Positions 17,001-25,941 of a stretch of DNA of 64,000 nucleotides are shown one piece after another (positions within the stretch are counted from its first letter, which is position 1; each line of letters opens with the position of its first letter). Origin of the DNA: Rhynchopus euleeides (Eukaryota > Euglenozoa > Diplonemea > Diplonemida > Diplonemidae); assembly GCA_963210315.1 (NCBI GenBank), contig OY723282.1, positions 2,108,001-2,172,000 on the forward strand, given 5' to 3'. The notes under the pieces were generated by a model. It saw only the letters and a list, made by a program, of their open reading frames with translations. It made no database searches and was not told the DNA's origin. The translations under genes were made by a program, and so were the position numbers.

Positions 17001-20000
17001 TGCCGCTGCATCGTCCTGTACGCTGCTCGCAGGGTGCGCAGGACACGGGTGTCGAATCCGAGCTCCGCAGCCAGGCGGAAGGTGAGGTCGATAGGCACCG
17101 TGTCGAAGCACTTCTTGAAGTCAAGGGCGACTCCGTGCAGCGGTCGCCCCGTGAGGTGGGCCTCTTCGATGCGTGCCGCCAGGTGCCAGATGAGGTCCTC
17201 TGCACCGTGGCCAGGCCGGCAGCCGTGCAGGTCCTCCGGTGCGATGGTCTCCAACCACTTCAGTGCCGGTTTCACCCGGATCGCTGCCCACACTCTATAC
17301 AGCACAGGGGTGATACTGATGGGGCGCTGCGATAGAGGCTCGCCTGAGCTGCCAGGCTTGGGGATGAGGCAGATCATGGCATGCATTAACTGTTCCGGCC
17401 ACTCGCCCGATCGTTCGACCTCGTTGAACACCTCCGCAAAGAGCTTGAGGAGTTCGTGTGGGAGTTGTCTCAGTTCGTGGACCCTCCAGCCGTGCAGGCC
17501 CGGTGAGGTGGACGTGGACATCTTGGCCAGGGCCTTCCCGACGTCTTCTGCTGTGATGGTCTTGCACTCCATGTCAGCCGTCTCGGGGAGAAAGCGGAGG
17601 TATCTCTGGCGGAAGGTGTCCCACCGGGGCTCGGGCGTTGTCGCGTACTTGCGGAAATATCCCCCCCACGCCGTGTCGCTTCTCAGCAGCTCGTCCGCCT
17701 CCTTGGGGCAGGCCGTGAAGGACCCATCTTCGCGCCGCATGAAGGTGGCTGGGGCGCAGAAACGATCTGCGAGGTACGCAAACACCTGCCCTGCCTCGTA
17801 TGTCCAAGCCTTCTGCATCCTCGCCTTCCAGGTGCGGATTCTCGCTTCGCGGAGCCTGTCAAACATGCCCCTCTGCGACCCCTCCAAGACGATGAGGGCC
17901 TGCTCCAGAATCTCCAGGTCTGGCAGCTGCGAGGTTGTGTTCGCCAGCGCCGCTTGCAGCCCCTGGGGGAGGCCGCCCTCCCTTAGGCGCTTCTTCGCGG
18001 CGTTCCAGGCGTGCTCCTCCCCGTTCGTGAGGCCGTATGGTTTTTCTGCCTGCAGGCGTTTGAGGCCTTCTTTGACCAGGCATCGAATGTTCCCTAGCAG
18101 CCCGTCCTTCGCCCGGGTGTTCATGTCTCCTGCCCCCCGTGCAGAAGCGGGATGGTGCTTGGTAGCCGTCCGCGACCACTGCATACGGTAGCCCTCCGCC
18201 CTGCCCGTGTAGGCCGCTTCCTGTCTCTCCAGGTGGCCCACATGGACACGCTTCAGGAAGCGCTCGCCGCAGGTGGAAGCTCGGTGGAGGAGCTGCGCGG
18301 CCGTCGCTCCGTGACGTAGTTCCCCCTCTGCTAGTACGTCCTGCATCACCCCTCTTGCTGCAGCGTCCCCCAGCTTGGGCTTGCCCGCAGGGAAAGGGGT
18401 GGGGAGGATGCAGATCTTTTTGGGGCGGCGGAAGGCAGTGAGGTCCAGATCGACGAAGAGCGGGCAGTGTGTGGGTATGTTGTAGTCTCCCCGCTTTGCC
18501 ACCTCGACTCGACGCAGTGCCGGCGCTGCGCAGGGGTTCATTAGGCAGATGTCCAGCCGGGTGCCGTTCTCCGATGCCCAGCAGGTGTTCTGCACTCTCT
18601 GCTGTGCGAGGTCCGCATGCGTCGTCGCCGCGTCGACCCAGCCGCCCACCCGGCACGCCTGGGACAGGACAGCGCTGGTTTCTGGGTTGGTGTTCAGGTC
18701 CCCCATCAGCAGGACGGGCACCTGTCCCAAGCCAGCTGCGTGATCGAGCGTCTCTTGCAGGAGGGCTTCCCGCTGTTCGCCCACTTCGGACCCCGAGTGA
18801 CCGTAGACGCACAGGATGTGAAGAGCCGTTTTGCCGTCTCCAATCGCTAGCACGACGTGTACCATGCGGGTGCTGTCGTAGAGCTTCTTTTCCTGCGTGG
18901 TCTTCGGCTGCACCACCTGTGCGACCAGGCCCTCCTTCACCATGACAGCCACGCCCCCGGGCTTCGTTTGTTCGCGGCCGTTCGCGCCTGCGACCCTGGG
19001 CATGCCCTTGCCCCAGTGCATAGCCCAGCCGTGGGCTGCGAAGTAGCCATTGTGCGTGCCCTTGCTCGGGTCCGGCGTACGAGTTTCCTGCAGGGCCACA
19101 ACATCCGCCTTCAGTCCCGCCACGTCGCCGAGGTGCGTTTGCAGCGACGTTACGTTAGCTGTCGCCACCCTGAGCACTCCGGGCGATGATAATTGGTGTG
19201 CAGGGCGCCTCAATCGCCGCAGGGGCGGCGGCGCCGTGGGTCCTTGGCTGGCTGAAGGTGCGCGCGCCCCGCCTGCAGCGGCTGGGGCGGGCGTGGGAAG
19301 ATCTGCAGGGATAGTCCACTGGTTTGCCGGCGTCGCAGCTAGCTCCCGGGCCAGGCTCAGGGGAAGGCGAAGCACATCGTAGTGGAAGGGCCTCCACGTA
19401 AGCCCCAGCACCTTGGCACCCTTCCCACACCGGGTCATGTATTGCTTGCTGTTGGAGGCGAGCAGCCACACCTGCGCATCCAGGACTTCTGCCGCAACCC
19501 GAAGTGTGGCCGCGTCCCCGTATGTCCCTAGACGCGTCTGTCTCTCGATGTAGTCGTCGTAGGATGCAGGAGCTTGCGGGTCGTCGTGGTCAGGCACGTA
19601 CGAGGCCCTGCGCTCTGCGTCTTGCCGCATGGATGTCGCCACCGCTGCACGCAACCCTTCTGCTGTCCACTCCGCGCACTGCTCTGCAAGGCCGGCGTAC
19701 TGACAGTTGCCATCCTTAGGCACTGGTACCCGGAGCGCCATCAGTCTCCTTGCAGCCTGCGTCAGCCACTGCTCGTCCTGCTCTATGGTGGAGGGGGAGT
19801 ACTCCTGTCCCCCCCCACGGAGGGGCCGGGGTTCTCCTGCCCCTGACGCCACATCTACGGGGTTCCAGCTCTCCGGGGCCGTTGTCTGGGTATCTCCTGC
19901 CCACACGGCGGCTCGGCTGGGTCTAGGTGGGGTTGGGGGCGATGTTGGGGTTGGGGTTCTATTTGGTGTTCTATTTGGAGGTGTTTGTGTCGGCCCCGAG

Positions 20001-20107
20001 ACCTCCTGTTTCTCGGGGTGGGGCGCGGCTGGGGGCCCGGCGGCAAGTGTGCATCGTCCCCAGACATGGTCGGCACCCCGGCCAGGGGGAACATCGATCG
20101 CTTGCAC
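14009..20107 (-). CDS. LINE ORF2 polyprotein (copy 2): OTU protease, APE, RT, RNase H, Cys/His modules
   Basis: About 2032 residues, collinear with copy 1. The OTU-like domain has DGNC (C135) and FHYDVL (H242). The APE endonuclease is at about 310-555 (ALQETR, GDLNTNP, THCPLFVDLDL). RT has LDFKKCFD and FVDD at about 1085-1088, followed by a CX2C...HX4C motif (CRYCTAGAPETVSHLWWDC). RNase H is at about 1635-1785 (YFDGGARDNG, RGDSQVV, NTDADALS). The last 95 residues carry two C-x2-H-x4-C-x2-C...CC-x2-HH modules. As in copy 1, the position given as the start is GTG. The frame is open from the ORF1 amber stop at 20141-20143 (TAG GGG), so ORF2 has no ATG near its 5' end. All catalytic residues I can place are kept in both copies, including the protease pair, which argues that the protease is used. 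Confidence 0.92.
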   Translation of the reverse strand: MQAIDVPPGRGADHVWGRCTLAAGPPAAPHPEKQEVSGPTQTPPNRTPNRTPTPTSPPTPPRPSRAAVWAGDTQTTAPESWNPVDVASGAGEPRPLRGGGQEYSPSTIEQDEQWLTQAARRLMALRVPVPKDGNCQYAGLAEQCAEWTAEGLRAAVATSMRQDAERRASYVPDHDDPQAPASYDDYIERQTRLGTYGDAATLRVAAEVLDAQVWLLASNSKQYMTRCGKGAKVLGLTWRPFHYDVLRLPLSLARELAATPANQWTIPADLPTPAPAAAGGARAPSASQGPTAPPPLRRLRRPAHQLSSPGVLRVATANVTSLQTHLGDVAGLKADVVALQETRTPDPSKGTHNGYFAAHGWAMHWGKGMPRVAGANGREQTKPGGVAVMVKEGLVAQVVQPKTTQEKKLYDSTRMVHVVLAIGDGKTALHILCVYGHSGSEVGEQREALLQETLDHAAGLGQVPVLLMGDLNTNPETSAVLSQACRVGGWVDAATTHADLAQQRVQNTCWASENGTRLDICLMNPCAAPALRRVEVAKRGDYNIPTHCPLFVDLDLTAFRRPKKICILPTPFPAGKPKLGDAAARGVMQDVLAEGELRHGATAAQLLHRASTCGERFLKRVHVGHLERQEAAYTGRAEGYRMQWSRTATKHHPASARGAGDMNTRAKDGLLGNIRCLVKEGLKRLQAEKPYGLTNGEEHAWNAAKKRLREGGLPQGLQAALANTTSQLPDLEILEQALIVLEGSQRGMFDRLREARIRTWKARMQKAWTYEAGQVFAYLADRFCAPATFMRREDGSFTACPKEADELLRSDTAWGGYFRKYATTPEPRWDTFRQRYLRFLPETADMECKTITAEDVGKALAKMSTSTSPGLHGWRVHELRQLPHELLKLFAEVFNEVERSGEWPEQLMHAMICLIPKPGSSGEPLSQRPISITPVLYRVWAAIRVKPALKWLETIAPEDLHGCRPGHGAEDLIWHLAARIEEAHLTGRPLHGVALDFKKCFDTVPIDLTFRLAAELGFDTRVLRTLRAAYRTMQRHFRASGTIGEGFLPTNGIMQGCPISVVLINVLVGVWMRMVEHRQDTRALSFVDDVYATASSPEVLQEVVNDSADFSHDTGMAICAEIKSHVFSTSPGPLRIMYRARDGEATPLRQRNSFDCLGAMLHARLIREGRTAPQSERIARRKEGAQQNLRRTSALPLPVQWKGQAAAMTAGARLYYDALVTRWDSKAIRRWRGLFVAALWSGPPRRAQEIVLCVLHQAHRVDPAIAPPYRQITTWAKQIKKWGHSRVLSEEAWGSKERLEGTGPLALFWAALQGIGWRWSTATTLAYTDEAGRAVTFDPVAATPSAWAIFAHDLRQTLRNATAGKLAERREDFQGAEHGIDGRVTRCVLEGEGAAITGYQRGLLRSVIAGAVPARGRTGLGEVCRYCTAGAPETVSHLWWDCAAWEPVRQKHPVAARDRTAWPACLAQCGVAPVYRYGVPENEQPLPMSFADRITTVAQLHRYFIAVLAARQEKDGLLDRSVRHHRTTVYPWEWSTPTPESACIPALAPSEVKQTWGKRPPGMWVALCDWLRGLKWGPQGGEQTVTLMELAVDFELSTGLTLPDTVTRRIRPPTHVDPNKKGAREARPRIPADTAPGLTLYFDGGARDNGTPFAVAGAGAVLYQDGCKVSEKVLPLLNVRSNNIAEYEALRAGLRLLERGDAPEGPVTVRGDSQVVLRQLRGESLCRDAALRPLFLSTSALAADLQPRFTLTYEHVKRESNTDADALSNAAMDEAERLGASRQKLQQDLTVFQSSILGKAASLKGLCSMVTKVGKGPWHCGHAANSTVLTALGGTVAAGLSRRAQLNPATESVMRSLQAHLAEPVHSRQDTVFHDRGMAWAATFAPQPHYPEGWQQPAQQWAARGRQANSRVGRPWERRGAAPRTAPPGARRNAKVLACKLHWKPRCSACQKRRLPEEVCCRNHHKEGDGLPVTMGFCKRHSMDRCGDCYSDGKSLTHCCHTHHAGYAARPPPRSGTELAPHSNPSGASAVT

Positions 20108-20140
20108 GGGTCCTCCCCGCTGGCCGGGATGCCCGCCCCC

Positions 20141-22525
20141 CTACTCCTCCTCTTGCTTCTGCGGGTAGGGAGTAAGGCGGTTGGAGCGGGGCCTCAGATA
20201 CGCCGTGATGGAGGCCTGCCTGACCCTCCCGTTCCTGCTGGCTCCCGCCTCCCTACCCGGTGGGGCCTTATCCCCGGCATCCGCCGTGGGCGCTAGGTCT
20301 CTGAGAGGTGGGGCCGGCGGGGCGGGCTGGGCAGGCGGCGCCGGTGCTGCCGGCGGCACTGCTGCTGGCTGCGCAGGGGTAGGGGCAGCGTTCGCTGTTG
20401 CTGGTGTCTCGGGTGCCACGGGTGTCACTGGTTTGCTGTGTGAGTCCCCGGGCGGGGCAGGGGTGGAGGTGGAGGTGGAGGTGGTGGTGGAGGAGGAAGG
20501 GGTGGTGGCGGCGGCTGGGGGCGCTGGCGGGGCATCCATAGCCGGACCGGCCGCGGGCTTCGGCGGTGCCTTGCCCTTCGCCCCCTTGGACCCACTCCGC
20601 CCTCTCGTGTCGATGCCTAACTCCCGCTTCACCGTGCTTAGCATCTCCTGATGCTGCCGCTTCCGGCCCTCCTCTGCGTCGCGCACCCCCTCCAACAGTC
20701 CCTGCCAGCTCTGTCCGAGCTCGCTGGCCTGCTGTGACAGCTGGCGCTGCACCTTCTCGCCCTCCTCCCTTCCGGCCTGTTGGAGGCGCACCATCTGCGC
20801 TTCGCAGGCCTCCCGCAGCTCCCCACACACCTCGTCCAGCCGGCCCTGGAGGCGTGCCCCCTGCTCCACGGACGCCTGCGCCGACAGCTGCTGGGCGGCC
20901 GTGGCTTCCTTGCGCTGGGCTTCGCAGGAGGCCCGCAGGTCCTTCACCGCGACACCCAGGCGTTCCGTCTGCAGCCGCAGGTCGCACACCACGGCTTCCC
21001 CCTGCTGCGCCTCCCACGACTTGCGCAGCTCTGCCACCGCGGCGTCGAGGCGTCGCTGCTCCAGCGCGCGCTGGGCCTCGAGGTCCGCGCGGACCTTGTC
21101 GACCTCCGCTTGGAGCTGCAGCGCCTGGAGGTGGGACAGGGGCTCCTGCTGACCCGCTGTTCCCTGCAGGCCTAGCATGGCCTTGCGCGCCTCGTGCAGG
21201 TCGGCTGCGAGGCCGTCCCGTTCCACCTGCGCCTGGCGGATCTGGGCGTCCCGCTGCGCAAGCTGGCCCCGCATGTCGTCTTCGAGGGCCTTGCGGCTGG
21301 CTTCCCAGCCCTTCCGCGCCGTAGCCATCTCTGCCGCGTGCGCACGGCCCTGCTCTTCCAGGCGGCTACCCATGCTGGCGAGCTCGGTCGCCACCCGCTG
21401 CAGGTCGGCGCCTGCTGCCGCCCCTTTCGCCCCCTGCTCCAGCACCCCGACCCGCTTGTGGAGGAGGGGGACGGCCTCGCCCAGCGACTGCTGGGCTTCT
21501 GCGACCTTGGCAAGGGACCCCTCCTGCCTCCGGAGGTGCACCTTCACTTCCTTCAGCTCCCGCGCTGCTTCCTGCGTGGGGGCGGTGGCGGGGGGGGAGG
21601 CGGGTTTGCGCTCTTGGAGGCGCTGCAGCAGGGTCGCCTGCTCCTCAAGCCGCTGCTCCTGGCGGCCGAGGCGATCCCCCACACGCTGCACGTGCAGCCC
21701 GTGCTCCTGCGCCTGGGAACCCAGCAGTTCCTGCAGCTGCGACACCTGCTGCGACGCCTGCTCAGCTAGGTTGTTGTGACCCAGCTGCAACTGCCCCACC
21801 TGCTCCTCCAACTGCTGGCGACGCGCGTCCTGCTCCTGCAGTAGGCGGCGCAGACCCAGCATCTCGGATTGCCAGGCCACACCATCACCCGCGGCGGTGT
21901 CGGGGGCGGTCGGCGCGGGGTCGTGGCCGAGCTCCCTCAGGCTCCCGGCGATCTTCTCCAGGTCCTTCTGGAGCCTGGTCACCCGCTGTTGCGCCTGCTG
22001 GGCGTGCTGCTTTGCTGCTGCTGCCGCACCGCCGCCTCGCCCGGTCCGTCCTACGGCGCCACTGGCCTGCGACTTCGCGGCCCTTCCCGCTCTCGCTGCG
22101 TCGGCGCGCTCCGCCTGGAGCCTCTCGCTGACGCTATCGTAGCGCCGCTTCAGGCGGGCTACATCCTCGGCCTTTTTCTTCGCGGCCGCCTCCTGCTGCT
22201 TCTGCTCCTCGAGGAGCAGCGTGTCCGTCAGGACCACCTCCTTCCCGTTGACCGTGAGGGTCCATGTGGGGGGGGAGCCGTGGGTGGGGGGGCGCTCGGC
22301 GGCGAGGACGGCGACGCCACCCTCTAATCCGTCCAGCACCGCATCCCAGTGGAGGTGCTGGAGGATGGCGCGCACGTGGGTGGCGCCGTAGAGGGGGGGG
22401 AGGGGCTGGAGCTCGTATCTGCGAGGCTCTGTAAATTCGAGGGGGGGCAGGGGGGCGGCCTGTTGGCCACCGGCCTGGGGACCGGTGTTACCGGAGGAGA
22501 CCCCGTGGAGGTCGGCCTGTGACAT
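20141..22525 (-). CDS. LINE ORF1 (copy 2): coiled-coil Gag-like protein
   Basis: A protein of 794 residues. The first 29 residues are identical to copy 1. The next 80 share PLPPLY, HVRAIL, PPTW, VNGK and LTDT, and the coiled-coil core (about 95-640) is similar in composition but poorly conserved in sequence. The last 150 residues are Pro/Ala-rich and end in a basic and then acidic tail. The near-perfect nucleotide match over the first 27 codons, including synonymous sites, contrasts with rapid divergence just after; this fits an RNA element overlapping the start of the frame. The frame ends in TAG followed by GGG, in frame with ORF2. Confidence 0.88.
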   Translation of the reverse strand: MSQADLHGVSSGNTGPQAGGQQAAPLPPLEFTEPRRYELQPLPPLYGATHVRAILQHLHWDAVLDGLEGGVAVLAAERPPTHGSPPTWTLTVNGKEVVLTDTLLLEEQKQQEAAAKKKAEDVARLKRRYDSVSERLQAERADAARAGRAAKSQASGAVGRTGRGGGAAAAAKQHAQQAQQRVTRLQKDLEKIAGSLRELGHDPAPTAPDTAAGDGVAWQSEMLGLRRLLQEQDARRQQLEEQVGQLQLGHNNLAEQASQQVSQLQELLGSQAQEHGLHVQRVGDRLGRQEQRLEEQATLLQRLQERKPASPPATAPTQEAARELKEVKVHLRRQEGSLAKVAEAQQSLGEAVPLLHKRVGVLEQGAKGAAAGADLQRVATELASMGSRLEEQGRAHAAEMATARKGWEASRKALEDDMRGQLAQRDAQIRQAQVERDGLAADLHEARKAMLGLQGTAGQQEPLSHLQALQLQAEVDKVRADLEAQRALEQRRLDAAVAELRKSWEAQQGEAVVCDLRLQTERLGVAVKDLRASCEAQRKEATAAQQLSAQASVEQGARLQGRLDEVCGELREACEAQMVRLQQAGREEGEKVQRQLSQQASELGQSWQGLLEGVRDAEEGRKRQHQEMLSTVKRELGIDTRGRSGSKGAKGKAPPKPAAGPAMDAPPAPPAAATTPSSSTTTSTSTSTPAPPGDSHSKPVTPVAPETPATANAAPTPAQPAAVPPAAPAPPAQPAPPAPPLRDLAPTADAGDKAPPGREAGASRNGRVRQASITAYLRPRSNRLTPYPQKQEEE

Positions 22526-22551
22526 TCTGCCCGTGTATCCCTCTCTCCTCC
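22445..22551 (-). ncRNA. Candidate HDV-like self-cleaving ribozyme at LINE 5' end (copy 2)
   Basis: The same fold as at 10141-10247: P1 22551-22544/22500-22493, P4 22487-22480/22475-22468 and C-A-A at 22465-22463. Of the two differences from copy 1, one falls in P4 and turns a C-G pair into U-G, and the other removes only the terminal pair of one P2 alternative. The predicted cleavage site is exactly the element boundary fixed by the target-site duplication. Confidence 0.55.
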
Positions 22552-22564
22552 GGTGTTGGTGTGT

Positions 22565-22732
22565 GTCTACTTCTTCTGCGGGCGATGCCTGTTGCAGTGC
22601 GCTGGCGAAGAAGTTGGTCAGGAATGCAGTGTGGAGAAGGCTGGTGCTGATGAGGAGGCAGGTGTTCCAGGCAATACGGGTTGCATCCAGAGAAAGGCGC
22701 GTGAGCGTGTTTCCAGCTCTTCTGGGGATTGA
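22565..22732 (+). pseudogene. Separated 3' part of the EGF-like membrane protein gene
   Basis: When the 14-bp duplication is counted once, the host frame from 13950 continues here without a stop for 55 codons to TGA at 22730-22732. The first codons extend the hydrophobic helix and add a Cys-rich juxtamembrane segment (YFFCGRC), as expected for the cytoplasmic side of a single-pass protein. Then comes a charged tail ending in SSSSGD. The last 60 nt recur at 11232-11291, the end of the preceding gene copy. Confidence 0.75.
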
Positions 22733-22814
22733 CCTCAGGCCCTCTGTCAGTGAGATCCCTGATCATCAAGTATCATTGGGGCTGCTGAGGCAGGCAGGCA
22801 CGCGGTGCTCTCCT

Positions 22815-22931
22815 GCGTGGCAGGCTACACCTTTGCGGGGGCTGGTTGGGGTGTGGGTCAGACCACGACAGTCGGGGATGGGTGTACTCTCTCATCACCC
22901 CGAAAAGCGAGGTCCAGACCACACGGTCCAA
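22815..22931. repeat. 117-bp repeat, copy 3 of 4
   Basis: Near-identical to 11371-11487. The whole stretch 22672-23035 matches 11228-11590, so this is the intergenic spacer of the next array unit. Confidence 0.85.
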
Positions 22932-23036
22932 CCCCCGCTCCCTGACCCCCTACCTTGGTGTGGTCCACAGTGTACACTATTGCAGGCCGGTGGGAGTGCA
23001 TGGTGTCGCTTTTCCGCCGGTTTTGCCCCATTTTTT

Positions 23037-23190
23037 TCAGCACACTTCGATGTGGGCGGAAAGTGTCGCGTGCTTGTTCGTGCCCTTGTGCTCCTCACTC
23101 ACGACACCATCATCAGCAGGACTGTGAGTGTGGAAGCGTCAACGCAAAAAAGAACCCAAAGCAAAAAGTGCCGAACAAAGCGCAGTGACA
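23037..23190. repeat. Dispersed repeat of about 150 bp containing GAAGCGTCAACGC
   Basis: This block is absent from the matching spacer at 11590, so it is an insertion. A near-identical copy is at 23538-23695 and a more diverged one at 29605-29765. The core GCGTTGACGCTTC (either strand) recurs at many other places in the window. Confidence 0.75.
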
Positions 23191-23537
23191 CTTTCCGTTT
23201 CAAACTTATTTGTATTCTATTTTCCATCGCATCAAAACACAGACCCCCGACCAGCGAGCTCGTGCCTGGTCAGGCAGGTAGGGCAGCTGCCCTACCTATT
23301 TAATTTCTGTCCGTTGGTAGGGCAGGCCTGACCAGCCTGCCCTACCAAGAATAATATTTCTGATCTGCCCCCGCATGCTTGCTGCTAAATGATATTGACA
23401 TTGGGCCTTTCGGGGTTCTCGCATTTTTTTGGGGCGAATTTGGGTGGGGGTGGGTGGGTCCCCACCCACCCGGTGGCAGGCATGTCGCTAAGCGTCGACC
23501 GTCCCGGTGATGTTGGGTTCCACCCCCATAAAAAATT

Positions 23538-23695
23538 CAGCACACTTCGATGTGGGCGGAAAGTGTCGCGTGCTTGTTCGTGCCCTTGTGCTCCTCACTC
23601 ACGACACCACCATCAGCAGGAGTGTGAGTGTGGAAGCGTCAACGCAAAAAAGTAACCAAAGCAAAAAGTGACGAACAAAGCGCAGTGACACTTTG
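23538..23695. repeat. Dispersed repeat of about 150 bp, second copy
   Basis: Nearly identical to 23037-23190. The intervening 23252-23537 contains an imperfect palindrome built on CAGGTAGGGCAG/CTGCCCTACC (about 23274-23346) and has no gene. Confidence 0.75.
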
Positions 23696-24160
23696 CGTCG
23701 ACCCAGTTTTGGTCGACGCTTGGTAAGCCCCGACAAAGCGTCAACCCGGCTACACTGGTTCGACGTTCGACGTCGAATCCGCGGAGAACACACTCGTGTG
23801 AGCGGACAGCGCCCCACCACAGCTGCAACCAAACGTGCACGGTGGACTCCAGCGGCCCTAGCGGGAGTCTGAGCGGGTGTCAAAGACTCCCGCTAGCGGG
23901 AGTCCAGACTCCCGCTAGCGGGAGTCTATACTCCCGCTAGGGGGAGTCTGACTCCCCCTAGCGGGAGTCTTTTCACCTATTTTCATCCATTTTTCCCATG
24001 ATATAGTTACAGTCTACTGGCGTGGGGGGTAAAATCATGGTGGAAGAGGGATGGGGAGGGGCTTGTTTTGCTTCTGTCAGTTTCCCCGGACTCTGGACTA
24101 CCTACCTATCCTCCTGGTAGCGGCTGCACCTGCGGAGGTGAGCGGTTAGAATTTGAGGTG

Positions 24161-24796
24161 TCAAAGTGCGGCCATCGCCTGTCGTAGTTGTGTTACACCT
24201 TGGGCAAGACAAGCCATCCTGCAGGCCTCATCTTCTTCGTCAGAACTGTCATCCCCCTCCTGCTGTGCGCGTTGGTCAAGCGTGCTCAAAGTCGCCTCGG
24301 ATGACACGAATGGTGTGAAAGTCGCCCCCAGCGGGATTGGCATTTTGCACAAGCAGAGCGATAATTTGCGGTGTCCTTCGGGGAACCGGAACAGGAAGTA
24401 GGGCGCGCTGATGGGTTCAACGAAGTCCTGTGTGTTGCAGTGCACAAACCCCTTCTGCAGCTGTGTCAACTGTGTGCAAAGAACATACACAGCCAATCTA
24501 TGAGCGTGTCGGGTGTGCAGACACGGACACAGAATGACTTCTCTATACCCGAGGATCCCGTCCTGCGACAGGTGCGCAACCTTCCAAGGCATGCCCGATG
24601 CGCGCCGCTTCTCTTCTGCCATCGCAAGATCTCTCTCGTAAGTTGCGGAGCTGGCGATTGTAACGGCATCTTTCTTGCGATGTCCGTTCTCTGCTTCTTC
24701 ATTCGTCGTTGTTCTGCAGAGGCACTGCATCTTCTGGAGCCCACCAATGATGGAGACTGTGTACGTAGGCATTGCGCGTTGATCCCTTTTCGGCAT
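24161..24796 (-). CDS. Hypothetical protein inside DNA transposon, possibly decayed
   Basis: A 211-residue frame of unknown function. The C-terminal 40 residues are acidic and Gln-rich (QEGDDSSDEEDE). The frames immediately upstream on the same strand (25295-25026, containing RCSLCDIPEERWYQQVHRYPHL, and 25025-24699, containing FRYADIPWRFWGCKDESARIPF) look protein-like but are in different phases. Together they may be one gene broken by frameshifts or read through introns. I recognise no transposase signature. Being the main coding content of the element, they are the only candidates for its own protein. Confidence 0.35.
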   Translation of the reverse strand: MPKRDQRAMPTYTVSIIGGLQKMQCLCRTTTNEEAENGHRKKDAVTIASSATYERDLAMAEEKRRASGMPWKVAHLSQDGILGYREVILCPCLHTRHAHRLAVYVLCTQLTQLQKGFVHCNTQDFVEPISAPYFLFRFPEGHRKLSLCLCKMPIPLGATFTPFVSSEATLSTLDQRAQQEGDDSSDEEDEACRMACLAQGVTQLRQAMAAL

Positions 24797-25560
24797 GCTC
24801 CATCAACCAGTGAAATATATGCCCTGAGATCCGAGCACGCAAGAAGGGAATCCGGGCTGACTCATCCTTGCATCCCCAGAAGCGCCAGGGGATGTCTGCA
24901 TACCGGAAATGCATGAGGTCTGCAAGGGAGACAAAGAGGTAGCGGAACAAGCCCTTGTAGGTGTGTCCTGTGACAGGCAAGCACGACCTTCCGGAACTGA
25001 GCACCTGTCCCATGCTGCGACACATTCAGTGCAAGGTTTGTACAGGTCTTGTCGAATATTTTTTTGTTGTCTCATCCAGTACCCTGATCAGCCGCATGGC
25101 GAGCCCCTTGCAGTCATGGAGTGCTGGGGTGACGTAGCGGGCATTGGGAAGCACACCTGCCAAGAGGGAGGGGTAGCCAGCCTCTTTCATCTCAGAGAGA
25201 GTCAGGTGCGGGTATCGATGCACCTGTTGATACCAGCGTTCTTCTGGGATGTCGCACAGTGAGCATCGGTGCCCTCGCCCCCCGCATCGCCTCATTGTTG
25301 CCCACTGCTGATCTATACTCCCGCTAGCGGGAGTTGGACTCCCCCTAGTTGAGACTCCCGAAAAGGGTTAAACCCGGTAGTGGTACCCTACCCCCGCTGG
25401 AGTCCACCGTGCAAGGCCGGATCAGCCCACGGGTGGGTTTGAGGAAGAAATCTGGGGGGGCAAATTTTGCTGCGACTTCCGGTTTCACCCGGCCGAACTC
25501 CAGCATCTATCCAGACCCACGGTGCCAAGCCGTTCGCCCGTGTCGCGATCATTCGCGGCT

Positions 25561-25941
25561 TCAGGCTGCCCCCGACGACACGTTTGTATCCTGCACCTTG
25601 CCATACTTCGCCTCCACCTTGTATATGACGGAGAGCGCCCTCCTTCCGCATCGTTGCGACTTCCCTGACAGCGAACTTATCCATGTCAGGGAAGACATGG
25701 CGATGATTGCGTTGGCCACCTGGGTGCTGTGCTTGTGGAGCTCCTTGCTCAACACCGTTGCTAGGAGCCTTCTAATGGATCCCAGTGTCAGCACACTGCC
25801 CCCTTTTTTAACAGGGAAGGCCGTGCAAAAATCATGCACAATGTTCGTCGCCTCCGCAGCCTCGGGACTCTCTGCGCTCTTCTTCTTCTTAATCGACTTT
25901 GCCGCCGGCTTCGCTGCCGGCTTCGTTGTCGTCTTCCCCAT
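25561..25941 (-). CDS. Small Lys/Ala-rich basic protein inside DNA transposon
   Basis: 126 residues with a true ATG. The first 25 residues are a Lys/Ala/Pro tail (KPAAKPAAK, IKKKK) of the kind seen in histone tails and nucleoid proteins. The rest (FPVKKGGSVLTLGSIRRLLATVLSKEL onwards) could be helical. A histone-fold or other DNA-binding role is only a guess from composition. It lies between the two right-hand ends of the composite transposon. Confidence 0.4.
   Translation of the reverse strand: MGKTTTKPAAKPAAKSIKKKKSAESPEAAEATNIVHDFCTAFPVKKGGSVLTLGSIRRLLATVLSKELHKHSTQVANAIIAMSSLTWISSLSGKSQRCGRRALSVIYKVEAKYGKVQDTNVSSGAA

Larger units (their letters stand above)
13951..22551 (-). mobile_element. 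Full-length non-LTR retrotransposon, copy 2
   Basis: An 8.6-kb element with the same layout as copy 1: a 26-nt leader with a candidate ribozyme, ORF1, in-frame TAG, ORF2 and a short 3' UTR ending in AAAACGTGGTCAC. Perfect 14-bp duplications (13937-13950 and 22552-22565) bracket it. ORF2 is clearly diverged from copy 1, so the two represent separate subfamilies rather than a recent duplication. Both frames are intact. It is antisense to the host gene it disrupts. Confidence 0.93.

Noticed and set aside
16830..18191. A 453-codon + strand frame antisense to LINE copy 2 ORF2, and similar ones at 4418-5338, 8962-10218 and 8534-9397
   Set aside because: They mirror the high-GC codon pattern of the LINE genes on the opposite strand, begin and end at random points, and show no domain.
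23880..23970. Regularly spaced 20-bp palindromes resembling a CRISPR array
   Set aside because: The spacers are only a few bases, the units are palindromic and occur as inverted sets at both ends of a transposon in a eukaryotic context.
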